Below, in pieces: positions 1-10,545 of a DNA stretch of 64,000 bases. A program made the position numbers and the translations under genes. Within the stretch, counting starts at the first letter, position 1. Each line of letters begins with the position of its first letter. Where the stretch lies: positions 29,827,248 through 29,891,247 of the forward strand of contig NW_026947506.1 of the NCBI RefSeq assembly GCF_034190915.1. Direction: 5' to 3'. This stretch comes from Cavia porcellus (lineage: Eukaryota; Chordata; Mammalia; Rodentia; Caviidae). The notes beneath the pieces were generated by a model, which worked only from the letters and a program-made list of their open reading frames with translations, searched no databases and was not told the origin of the DNA.

Positions 1-240
1 CATCCATCCATCTACCCACCCACCCGTCTATCACCCACTTATTCACCCACTTATCCACCCATCCATCCATTCAACCATTCACCCACCTATCCATCAGTCT
101 ATCCATCCATCTATCTACCATCCCACCCACCCATCTATCCACCCACCAAGTCACCCATTTATCCACTCACCCAACCATCCATCTACCAACCCATTCACCC
201 ACCTATCCATCATCTACTTACTCAGCCATTCAGCCATTCA
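1..240. repeat. Degenerate CATC/CACC tetranucleotide array
   Basis: The stretch is built of catc, cacc and tatc tetramers, with interruptions every 10-20 bases, and continues off the left edge. Its strand polarity is opposite to most other arrays in the window, which read GGAT on the plus strand. Confidence 0.9.
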
Positions 241-342
241 CTTAACAAATATCAAGTGCTTATCCTGTGTTGGGAGCACAGATTGGAGAAGATGGAAAAA
301 AAAATCCCTGTTTAGTTCTGGAGCTCACAGTCCATGAAAGGG

Positions 343-372
343 ATAGATAGACAACGGATGATAGATATAAAC

Positions 373-412
<40 letters not shown>

Positions 413-549
413 TAGAGACAGATAGATGATTGATAGAAAATAGATAAGTAATTGATAGATAAACTGATACATAATAGACAGAGAGCTATTAGATGGATGA
501 CAATTGATATGTACCAGTAATTGATAGACAATGGATCAGTAGCTAGCAC
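343..549. repeat. GATA microsatellite with degenerate flanks
   Basis: A pure GATA run of about ten units at 373-411 sits inside roughly 200 bp of degenerate gata/gaca/gatt units. Apparent proteins rich in Tyr, Leu and Ser on the minus strand here are repeat translations. Confidence 0.9.
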
Positions 550-1964
550 ACAACATACAGAAGGTGCTACTCATTTTAAGGATGAAAACAGGGCCCCATA
601 GGAAGGACCACAGGAGGGACCAGCAGCTATGGAGGAAGGAGACAGGCAGTGCTGGGTTTGGAGGGGTGAGGTGCTGGTGGTCCCCTCCTTAGGCCAGAAG
701 AGCAAGGTGAGAAGATGGGGAGGGGAGCAGGGCCCTGAGAGTCACTTAGGGCTGGCAGGGTCACATAGGGAGCAGGAGCTGCCCCTCGACTAAGGCCCAG
801 CAGTGTAAAAGGCCCAAGGCTGGGCCTATAGCTGGTCTGGACTCCTTATCCTTAAGCACCAGCCTGTCCACTTGGGCGTGGGCTCTCCAGAACCTTCCTA
901 CTGTGCTGTGCAGGCTAATCTTCAAAGGCCCCCAAAAATGAATCCCTTTGTTTGTGCTTACACAGCCTCAAAGGGGGCCCAGCCTGGGAGCATCTACCTG
1001 GAGGAGGGGCCCAGACTGGCTGACCCCACCAAGCAGTCATGACAAATAGGGTTTCCTGACTCCTTAGGCCCGGCTCTTCCATGCCCCAGAGTGCTCACAG
1101 AACCCCTGGAGACCTCATCCATCACACTCAGGGCAAAAAGAAGGCACCTGCTCCCTGACATCCTGACCCAGAACCCCAGTGGGCTGCCTTGGACTCCAAG
1201 GTAGCAGGGAGGATAGTGCCCCAGACTCCTTGCCCACTTCCCAGTGGCCTCCCTCATCTCTGTCTGGACAACTGTGTCCATGCCCAGAAACCAGGGTGTC
1301 ATCCATGGTTCTGAATGGTCTGTGATCTCCTGTTAGCAACAAGTGGAACAGAGAAGAGTTATCCTTGCCTGTTTGTACTCACTTCCTCTGCTCTGGGGTT
1401 TCCACAGAACTGTCTGGGGGACTGAATCCCACTTCTGCCCATCTCAGTGCATCCTTTCCCTTACTGCTGCTGTGCTGGGGCAACCAGATCCAGAACATTC
1501 AAGGACTGGCGTCTGAGCAAGCGAGCTGGGATTCACTGAGCAAGGTCTGCCCCCTTTTCCCCGAGGAGCTGCTTGGCCATCACAAGTGTGCATTTCTGTA
1601 CAAACGTACCAACATCAGTCAGGTCACCTGCCAGGACATGGCATGAGAACTCTCCATGTAGGCTGGATCTGAGGCAGCCAGGGTCGCCCGGGAGAGAAAG
1701 ATGGAGGGACCTGAAGAGCCTAAGACCATCATGAGCACACGCCAGGGCATCCTGCCTTGCCAGCACCCAGGCTGGAGCCAAAGGAGACTCCCAGAGAGGG
1801 TTTATAGCATGACCCAGGAAGTAGGCGGCAAACCCAAGTAGAGGCTTATGGCTTGGGGATGTAGAACAGGCTAAGAGGAAGGGCAGGCACTGCTCTCCGA
1901 TAGTCCTCACAGGGAGAGAAGCAGGAGGAGGAAGTGGACACGGAGCTCAGGCTCAGTCACACCA
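550..1964. other. Intergenic, no gene seen
   Basis: GC-moderate single-copy sequence with only short unrelated ORFs on both strands. No splice-consistent exon or RNA gene was recognised. Confidence 0.6.
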
Positions 1965-1970
1965 TCTGCT

Positions 1971-2135
1971 TTTTTTCTCTTTAATTTTTCCCCCAGTAAG
2001 CTACATCTCCAATCCTTTGTTGTTTTGTTTTATTTTGAGACAGGGTTTCATTAAGTTGTCCAGGCTAGGCTCAAACTTGGGATCCTCCTGGCTCAGCTTC
2101 TCAGAGGCTGGGATGACAGACATGTGCCAGGACAT
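1971..2135 (-). mobile_element. B1-dID SINE (antisense)
   Basis: The B1 body is read antisense as 'gagacagggtttcatt', 'gtccaggctaggctcaaact', 'gatcctcctggctcagc' and 'gctgggatgacagacatg'. It is joined on the left to an antisense ID-like piece, 'agtaagctacatctccaa'. The B1 plus ID composite is a SINE described in several non-murid rodent families. Confidence 0.7.
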
Positions 2136-2183
2136 TCAGTTTCATTTATGTGTTTCTTGCCATATAAAGATGCATGCTGTGGA

Positions 2184-2776
2184 CCTCCCCTCCCTGGTAA
2201 GTGGCTGCAGTGTGGCAGACTACGGCCCCTCCAGGGGGAGAACCACCAGTGTCTTCTGAGATCCACACTATGTTGGAACTTACGAAGCTGGGAAACTGAG
2301 CAACCAGCCTGCCTCCCTGCTAAGCAATAGTGAACCTACTGGTGCATGCCCTTGAGTCAAACATCCCATTTCCCCTACCCCTTTCTCCTGTCTCCCCCCC
2401 CCCCCCCCGCTTAGCAAATGGGTACCAGAAATCTGAGCATCACCTGGGAGGTTGACCATAGCAAATAAGGGGGATTTCCTTCTACCATCTCTTTAAAGGC
2501 AAATATTTTTATTACTGTTTTGCTCTATTCTGAATTATGGTACTGCTCTCTTCAATATTCTGTTTTGATAAGTTCTGTAATATTCTGTATTTCATTTTAT
2601 TTTTATATATGTGATTGAAAGAACAACTATTGTAAAGATAATGAAATATACTTTAATACCTATTACTGTTATCCCGGTAACCTGCTGTGAAGTTCTGTAC
2701 CAATTTCACTGTACGATCTTGGTTGGCTTTATTCTGTCTTGTTCTGCTGTATTTCACTACTTTCAAAATAAAATTA
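2184..2776 (+). mobile_element. Retroposed element, copy A of a three-member family (LTR-like, ends in AATAAA)
   Basis: This 593-bp insertion is bounded by a perfect 18-bp direct repeat, 'aaagatgcatgctgtgga', at 2166-2183 and 2777-2794. It runs from a GC-rich left half, through a poly-C tract (2394-2408), into a T-rich right half with recurring 'ttctgttttg'-type motifs, and ends just after an AATAAA. The right half aligns along its length with copies at 38480-38955 and 6135-6589. The long target duplication points to LINE-type insertion rather than integrase, which makes 4-6 bp duplications. I recognise no coding capacity. It could be a retroposed LTR transcript or an unnamed non-autonomous retroposon. 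Confidence 0.7.
2394..2408. repeat. Poly-C run
   Basis: Fifteen consecutive C inside copy A of the retroposed family. The copy at 38480-38955 has a shorter C-rich tract at the matching place. Confidence 0.9.
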
Positions 2777-2794
2777 AAAGATGCATGCTGTGGA

Positions 2795-4382
2795 TGCCTG
2801 CAGGTATCAGATGCACCTGCCCAAGATCCCAGCGACAGGAGGGGTCAGGGTACTTAGGTGATGGGAGATGCCACAGGGCACCTGCCAGTGTGATGAAAAG
2901 AGAGCCAGTGGCCTCTGCATGGGGCTTAGAGGGTAGGCTGGGCAGTATAGCCCAAAGATGAGCAAGCCTGTGAGATTCTCTTAGGAAAGCACTTGAAATC
3001 CACCCACCAGGAGGCCTCACCCCCAATGAACAGGAAGTGTGAAAGAGCCAGGCTTGAGCGCACCCAGGACAGTGACACCAGAGCAGGAGAGGGATGCACT
3101 TGCCGGAGTCACCATGGCTGGAAAGGAGCAGCTGATGAGAAGGGAAGGTTTAGGCCGGAACTTGGGGCATTTTTCCTTCATAGCCTTGTGCCTGACCAAA
3201 AGTCAGGAGTCTTGGCAATGACAGAAATCGTATGGCCCCAGATAAGCCAGCCAGGAGCAAAGGGCTGGGACCTTAAAGACCCATCTCTGGCTTCAGAATG
3301 GCTGCATTGTGAGTGGTCCCCTTGAAGTCAGGAAGTCCTGGGCCGGCGGCACTTCAGTTTCAGGAGAAGCCAGCTCCTGAAACACAATGCCATCATGACA
3401 GAACCTGGACTTTTTCAGAGAACAGAATCCCAGCCCAGAGTGAAAATTATCCCTCTGTGAGTCCTCCAGGGCCTCAGCTCAGACCTCTGCACAGCCAGCT
3501 GTGGAGCCCCATCATCATCCAGCAGTCATGTGTCAGCACCTGGCATACACTTACAGATGAGGAAGCAGGCTTGGCCAGCTGAACTCGGCCGTGTCCCTGG
3601 AAGGGACCTGTGAACCGTACCTCCAGCCTATGGAACTGGAACATTACTCTCCCCAGCTGGCTGACCAGCTTATGCTCTGATGGCGGCGGGGAGTCCCAAA
3701 CAGAACTGGAGGACTTCTGTGGGAGACAGAAGGGTTCCCCAAGTGAGAAAGTCTGGGCTTGGAGCCTCTGTCTGACCTCCCTTTTGGACTTCTCACCTGT
3801 ATACCTGGGCCTTCACCTTTCCATCTGTGAAATGGAGTGCATAAGGTTTTCCAGATAAACCCCTTGGCTGATTGCTACTGGATGGGGGTGAACCTACTTA
3901 TATTGGGCACCCTAAGACAGTGACTAGCCTGTGTCCAGCTCAGTGTGGCCATAAGGACAAGGAGAGGCACAAGCTCATGAGGGGAAGATGCCCAACAAAT
4001 GCCACTCAGACACTGGGCAGGGGGTCTCTGAGCTCAGCGTATAGCAGCCCACAAGGTCATGAGTCCTAGGGGGCGGAGCCCATGTCTGGACAATTGATAC
4101 CTCCAGAGGCCCACAGTGGGTGGAGCACACAGGGTTGAAAACATTTGCAGTGAAACACCAGGAACACATAGCTTACCAAGGATGTCGCTCCCAGCCAGAG
4201 GTTCGACCTTTCCCCAGGGGCCCAGCAGGGCACCAGCCTTCAGTTCATTCATGTTTATTGCAAATTCCTATAAAGCTGCAGTGAAGTGTGACATTTGACT
4301 ACTTGCTTTCTATCTATTTCACACATTCCTTGCTCTAAGGTTTTCCCCTTTCCTGCCTTCTTTGGGTTTAGTCAATGCTTTG
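2795..4382. other. Intergenic, no gene seen
   Basis: Mostly unique sequence. A worn MIR-like segment ('ctttccatctgtgaaatgg') is visible near 3760-3855 on the plus strand. Overlapping ORFs up to about 115 codons lack splice context or familiar domains. Confidence 0.55.
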
Positions 4383-4740
4383 CAACAGCAGTTCTCACGG
4401 TGTGGTCAGAGACCACCGTTGGATCTCTGGGGTTGAAACTCCGGCCTGCAGATCTGCTGCTCTCACTGATCCCCAGTCCTCTGACACCCATCTCCTAGTG
4501 TATGCACAGGTCATTTTCCAGAGGCTGTGTGACAAGTGATATCACAAAGACTGAATGCAAATGCAGGTAGGAATCCAACTATTCTGCTATGCCTGACAAT
4601 AGAGAAATAGAATGTAACCGTTGTTCTCACTGTTTCTTTTGGAGAATAAAGCTATTTTTCCTTATAATGTTGTTTAACTTATTTACAATGGGTCTATTAT
4701 TGTCGTAATAATGTAACCAAGAGTTGAATTTTAGGTTTCT
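4383..4740 (+). mobile_element. hAT-Charlie DNA transposon remnant
   Basis: It opens with the hAT-like terminal phrase 'gcagttctcacggtgtggtc'. Further on it matches the pattern of old Charlie elements: 'ttccagaggctgtgtgac', 'gtgatatcacaaagactgaa', then an AT-rich 'gttgtttaac...aatgggt...ttattgt' end. It is heavily decayed and has no transposase frame. Confidence 0.55.
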
Positions 4741-5994
4741 CCTTCCCATCTCAAGAATGAACACATGGCAGCTCCCTCTTTTCACCTTCATCTGACCTTG
4801 GGGTGAGCTGCTGTCCACCCTGGCCTTGGTCCCAACCTCAGGACAGAGGCCACCTCTCTGTCCCCTTGGCCACTTCTAGTTTTGGCAGGAAAGTCTGTGC
4901 TGGCCCCTCCCTGCCCACCTCCAAGCCCATGGAAGGCCATGGGCTCCCCAGCCAAGGCAGCCGAGAGAGCAGGATGTTTTCTTGGAATCACATCCCAGTT
5001 GGCCAGAGGCAACTCCAGTTTGTCCAGGGAGCCTTGGCTCTGTCCTCTTGGAACCCTGCCCCTCTCGGTGCTCACGTCCAGGCCTGGGGGCAGCCAGGAG
5101 TGAGCGAGAGGGCTCTCAGCCAGGCGCGTGGCTAGGGAGGGGCTGCGGGAGCTGATTCTGCAGGCCCGGAGGCCAGGAGCTGCCTCCTGACTGTTATTGC
5201 CCAATACAAGGAGGCCAGTGAGCCCTCCCTATCCCTGGAAGTGGCTGGTGTCCAGCCAGGACAGAGGCATAACCCAGCTCAGGCAGGCAGGACCCTGTTT
5301 CTCTCCAGCTGTTCAGGAGTCCAGGTCAGGCTCATCACTGAAAGTTACCAAGGACAGAAACAAGGGCTGTGGCCCAGGGATGCCCCAACCCTCCCTTTGA
5401 AAGACCAGGTGTCCTCTAATGAGGCCGCAGCAACAACCTCAACACATGGCAAGCGGGCAGGGCCAGTATCTCAGCGCCTGTTTTGAGACCTGGTTCTTTG
5501 TGCTCCAGTTTCTCTCTGAAAAAGCTTCCTGCAGTGCCATCAAGGAGACTAAGGTACCTGCGGGGCAAAGCCCTCCGTACTCCTGCTGCTCCAGGTTGAC
5601 GTGCCTCTCAGAGTCAGGGAACACCACCAGGGAGAGGCCCATAGTGGTCAGGGAGACAGAAACTCTCTCTACTCCTTGAAGCCTCCTCCAGGGCACCTGC
5701 CCACATTTTTTTTTGCAAGGGCACCCCAGGTTTCTTTGTGTCCACTGGATGATCTCTATCTTCAAGTGCCTCTGCTCGGATCCTGGTAAGCTCCATCACT
5801 TGGCTGCCCAGGCTGTTCTCTCTAAGAACATGGCTGAGGTCAGTGAGCAAGAGCAGTAGATCCACTCTGGACCTGCTGCACCTGCTGGGGCAGTCTTGGA
5901 CCAACTATTTCTCTCAGGAACTCACAGAATTAGGAGAGGGTCCATCCCTGGCTTCTGCATTTACTGCTTTGGGACCTCAGGAAGATGGATTGAA
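4741..5994. other. Intergenic, no gene seen
   Basis: GC-moderate sequence with several overlapping ORFs on both strands (the longest is 138 codons on minus, 4788-5204). None shows a family motif or a splice context. Confidence 0.55.
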
Positions 5995-7050
5995 TGGTGA
6001 CAGAAATGGAGATGGGGGGAGGTGAAGGTGGAGATGAGTGGTCGTGAATAAAGGTGTACAGAAATGGATAAAGGTAAACGGAAGTGGACAGAAATGGAGC
6101 TAGCAATGGAGGTAGGCAGAAGTGAGCGGAGATACTGTGATTCAGCACCTTTCCCGGACAGCGGGAGGAAAAAACCAGGCCTCACTAGGAGGTGATCCCG
6201 GCCTGGAAACCATATCATTTTCATTGTTTTGTTGGGTTGGGTTTTATTCTCTTTTGTTTTATTATGTTATATCTGATGGCATGAGCTACTTAAAAGACAG
6301 CAAGACATATTATGGTAGCCATTTTGAATCTATTATTAGCTTATTTTGAAGTCCTTTATTGCATTCATTGTTTTGTTTTTATGGTTTCTGCTCTATTGTG
6401 TTCTGTTCAATTTTTACTATGTCTGAAGTTATCTGCAGCTCTTTTGAAGACAACAAGAGGCATTACGGTAACAATTGCTGATTTGGTAAGGTTTTGAAGT
6501 CCTGTGTCGCCTATATAGTTTATCTTGATTGGTTTTATTCTGTTTTATTTTCCTCTGTTTTATCCTCTTTAAAATAAAACACAAATTTTAACAAGTGAAT
6601 GGAGATAGATGGAGAGGGATAGAGTTGATGGAAGTACATAGAGATGGATGAAGTTGGTTGCAGGTAGATGGAGACAGAGATGGATGGAGATGGAAATGGA
6701 TGGAGGTGGAGATAGAGACAGATGAATGTAGAAGGAGGCAGATGGAGGTGAGGATGGAGACGGATGAAGGTAGAGATGAATGGAGGTGGATGGAGGTGAA
6801 GGTGGAGAGAATTAGGTGCAGATGGGATGGAGGGAGAGGTAAGCAGAGGTGGATTCATGTGGGTGGAGGAGAGGTGGAGACCCATAGAGGAGGATGGAAG
6901 GAGGTGGATGAAGGTAGACAGAGGTGGAGATGGAGATGGAGGCAGCTGGGTGGAGGTGGAGACAGGTGGGTGGAGGTGGTTAGAGATGAATGTAAGTGAA
7001 GGCAAGTAGATTCACATGGCTGCGAGGTGGAGATTCATGGGAGTGGATGG
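5995..7050. repeat. Purine-rich GGA/GAT minisatellite, split by an insertion
   Basis: Units such as 'gatggaggtgga' fill 5995-6134 and 6590-7050 on the plus strand. Between them lies a 455-bp retroposed element (copy C). Long frames encoding Glu/Trp/Arg-rich (plus) or Ser/Pro/His-rich (minus) peptides are repeat translations. Confidence 0.85.
6135..6589 (+). mobile_element. Retroposed element, copy C, with internal duplication
   Basis: This element interrupts the purine-rich minisatellite. It is flanked by 'aagtgagcggagata' (left) and 'aagtgaatggagata' (right), a 13/15 match. Its right half aligns with copies A and B, ending 'tttaaaataaaac'. Two internal units of about 160 bp each carry 'aagacarcaaga', then 'ttttgaagtcct', so the body of the element is tandemly duplicated, a common feature of LTR U3 regions. 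No coding frame is credible. Confidence 0.65.
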
Positions 7051-8470
7051 AGGTAGAGCAGGTGGCAGGGACTTGGATGGAAGCTGCACACCTGCATGTG
7101 ATTCCAGCCCCTGTGGGTCACGTGACTCGGGTTGGAGCCCACAGTTGATGCTTTCAGATATCCAGTATGACCAATAGGAAGCATTGAGTTTAAAATTTGA
7201 CACACGAGTTGATGGCCCCATTTTCATTTAATCTTTGAGTTGGTGAGAAGTGAGGTCTGTTTTTCTTTTTTCTGTGGCTGTCTCATTTTTGCACCACCTT
7301 GGGCTTGAACATTTTCCTGCTCACAGCCCTTGTGTTTGTGATCTGCCATATTACTGTGTGTGCATCTGAGTTCTCTCCAGACCCAAGTGACCATTGTGGA
7401 CTCTGCTACTTCACTGTCTTCATTGCCAGAGCTCTATAGAAAAGCCAGGAGGACTGAACCATCTAGCTGCCTCTTCCTCTCAACTTCCTCTCAACTCTGT
7501 TCATTTAGGGTCCGGGAGCCAGAATTCTTTGCAGAATCCATCTCCCTTCATCTCCACTTCCCTCCACAGCCAGTGGTGCTGGGGAGAGGGAGACACTCAG
7601 CTGGGGCTGCAGGTTTGGATTTGGGGTCTATTAGGAGTGGGGTGTTTGAAGGCTGAGGGAAGCAGAGAAAGTGTCTCCAACAGGGAATGAGTCTGGCAAG
7701 GACAGGCCCAGGAAAACCACACAAAGGCTGTAACATCCCATGGATGTTGCCTGACCTGCAAACCCAGAGATGGGGAAACTGAGGCCCATCTAGACAGCAA
7801 TAGATCCAATGGACTGGAGTAGGCCTCTTAGCCCCTTCTCTCATGACTCAGTGTCTCTGGTTCAAACCCTTCCACCATCCTCGCTCCCAAGAAGGTGACT
7901 TCCTGCTTTCTTCTGGGCCTTGGCTCTGGCACAGCCCTTTCACAGTACCCAGCCCTTGGCCAAGAACAGCTCATCCAGCACAGTGGTATCCCTGGTACAG
8001 AGAAGCACAGTGGGGACAGGAGAGGATCTTTAAAGCATAAGTCACACTTCTCTGAAAGGACACAGCAGGCACTTCCCAGAGGAGTCAAACTGGCCATTCG
8101 GGTGTGACGAAATGTCCCTTGCATGTAAATGAGGGTGACCTTGTCAAAACCTTTGTGAGATGCAGGGATTATTCCATTTGAACATCCAGGAGCCCTAACA
8201 GCAAGTCCAGGGTCCCAGGTCTCACACAAGCCCAGGGCTGCCTCACTAGGCTTCGTACTGGTTCAGGTGAGGGGAAAGGCTAGTTGACACTTAACATCAC
8301 CCACAGGAGAGCAGAGAGTAGCTTCAGGGATATCAGACATGCTGGCTCCCCATCACCCTGCACCTGGGCCTGGAGGCACCCTGTGGGAATACAGGGACCC
8401 GTAGTGGACATTCAGGCCAGGTTAGGCAATTCCCTTCAGGGCAGATACTGGCTAACTGCCTCCCATCTGC
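7051..8470. other. Intergenic, no gene seen
   Basis: Unique sequence with a MIR-like 'gatggggaaactgaggc' at about 7770 (minus orientation). ORFs up to 133 codons on both strands show no recognisable protein. Confidence 0.55.
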
Positions 8471-8608
8471 AGGAATGGATAGCTGTGTGCAAGAGTAGAT
8501 GGCTCTGCGAAGATGTGGACAGCTATGTGTAAGAGTGGACAGTTGGGTACACACAATGGATGGCTGTGTCAAGAGTGATCAGCTGTATACAGCTGTATGT
8601 GGACTACT
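8471..8608. repeat. Minisatellite, about 20-bp units, continuing at 9046-9072
   Basis: Five to seven units of the type 'ggacagctgtgtgcaagagt' occur with variation. A further unit, 'tatgtgtgcaggagtagaca', lies on the far side of the LTR-like element at 8610-9045, so that element appears to have inserted within the array. Confidence 0.7.
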
Positions 8609-8609
8609 G

Positions 8610-9045
8610 TGTTGTCTTAGTTACTTTTCTGGTTGCTGAACAAACTAGCCAACACTCAAAGTTAAAGGAGGAAAGGTTTGTTTTAGCTCACAGTTTGTAG
8701 AGGTTTCAGTCCATAGTTGGATGGCTCCAAGGCAGCAGGGCATAGCAAAGGGTATCACAGAGAAGAAACAGTCCACAGCAAGGCAGGACAAGCAGGGTCA
8801 GCAATGGCAGCAGCCTGCCTCTCCCTTTCATCACTTCCTTTTGGATGGTGCCACCCACACCCAGGGCGGGCCTCCTCATTATCCATAACCAAAAGCGTGC
8901 TAAACCAATCAATGAGCCAATTTAATAATCACAAACCCTTAATTCCAGCATCACACCCTTAATGCCAGCATCATACATCCTGCTTCCCAAAAGCTCCACC
9001 TATAACCAAATGAGGCTTTGGGGAGACATCTAGACACAAGCCATA
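8610..9045 (-). mobile_element. MaLR-type LTR remnant (antisense)
   Basis: On the plus strand it opens 'tgttgtcttagttacttttc', passes 'ggtttgttttagctcacagt' and 'ttcagtccatagt', and closes with 'ccaaatgaggctttgggga' and 'gacacaagcca'. This is the familiar order of antisense MaLR-like LTRs. It is about 435 bp with no internal region. The copy at 40650-41160 is related. Confidence 0.6.
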
Positions 9046-9072
9046 TGTGTGCAGGAGTAGACAGCCTATTTT

Positions 9073-10409
9073 CAAGGGGTGAGGCAGAGCTGTATTGCTG
9101 GGCGCATGAAGCTCTGAGTCTCAGCATCTGTTCTGAAGCTCCATCTGGACAGTGGTGACTGCCCAAACAGCAGCCCATACAGCACTCCAGGACAGGTAGC
9201 AGGGCTCCTACCTACACAGCCAGCCAGAGAGTGGCATGGAGCATCCAAAATGTGGAGGAATAAGAGGCTCAAGTCCAGTTCCAGGGAACTGTCAGCCAAG
9301 ATGACCCCTTGAAGAACAGCTGGGGGACTGGGGCTCATGGGGATGAGTCCTCATTTCCAGGATGTGCCCTGCATGTTACAGGGTGGCCTCAGAAGAGGGA
9401 TCATCCTGCCACTGCTCATGTTAGGCCAAGTGGAACAAGGCCATTCAGGGTAGAGGTTGGCAACCTGCCTCCATCCCTTCATAGCCAAGCAAATGTCCCC
9501 ATTGGACCTGCTGAGGAGGAGACAAAACACAGGGGGCAGTGACCTGATTTGCAATCAGCCATTGCTACCAAGCAGATATCCCCAGCTGTTTGCTAATCCC
9601 TTCACTGCTGGCTTCAGCTCAAGACAGTACTGACCAGGACCAGGATCTAGTGAACGTGCCTTCTACAAGGCAAAGGATGTAGAGAAACAAGGAAACCAAT
9701 CCACCTACCCAGCCACCCGGTCACAGGCTGCCTCTCATCCTCCTGTCCACTTTCACACATCACCAGGCCTGTCCTTTCCTTGCGGGGCCACAGAGAGGTC
9801 ACTCATTTGGGCCAGGCCTTGCACTGTGCATCATCATCCCTGCCCCTAGACTCTGGGGACATGAAGCCAGGGCTTCCCTGCCACTCTCCAGCCGGCTCTC
9901 CTAGGCTCTGATGTGCAGATTGTCAATTCTCCCCGGTGGCTGGTTTCAACAGCCCACATGACACCGGATTATCACCAGCTCTGCACACCCAGCTTTTCTC
10001 AAGCTCCTTCCCAACTCTCCTGACAGGTAGATTTACTCCCAGGGGAAGTGAGAGAACACTGTGCTTGACCATATTTGAAGGGTTTTTAAAACCATTTTAT
10101 TATGAAACCCTGTTGTTCTCTACCTGGATCCTATCATGCACATTGGCCACTGTGTCTTTACCACATGTCCATCCATCTGTCCACCCATGCACCACCCCAC
10201 CTCATTTTATTGGACATGTTTCAAAGTAAGCTGTCAGCTCATTGTTTTTTATCCCAAATCCCAGCATTGTCATTCAAAAAAGCGCAATATCTGACTACAG
10301 TCATCTTGTTTTAGATCAGATTTACCAAGAGAGGAAGACACACATCTTAAGGTACCACAAGGTGAATTTTATAAGGTGTGTCCACCTGTGTGACCCAAGC
10401 CCAGACAGA
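9073..10409. other. Intergenic, no gene seen
   Basis: Unique sequence without recognisable exons, RNA genes or clear repeats. Confidence 0.55.
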
Positions 10410-10545
10410 CACATTGGACCAGCACTGTGTAACATGGTGGCCATATGCCACTGCAGTCAGATGCATTTAAGTACAAGTTAGTTTAAATCAGACAGGATTT
10501 GGAGCTCAGTCCTCCAGCATCAACTACGTGGTATTGGTCACCATC
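10410..10545 (+). mobile_element. hAT-Charlie (MER3-like) remnant
   Basis: It begins 'ggaccagcactgtgtaacat' and continues 'ggccatatgccactgcagtc', then an AT-richer 'tttaagtacaagttagttta' and 'ggagctcagtcctcc'. This follows the plan of the small hAT elements whose ends read CAGCGCTGTCCAATA. The copy is short and very diverged. Confidence 0.45.

Noticed and set aside
6535..7009. ORFs of up to 156 codons on both strands
   Set aside because: They run through the purine-rich minisatellite, with stop-free frames forced by the repeat.
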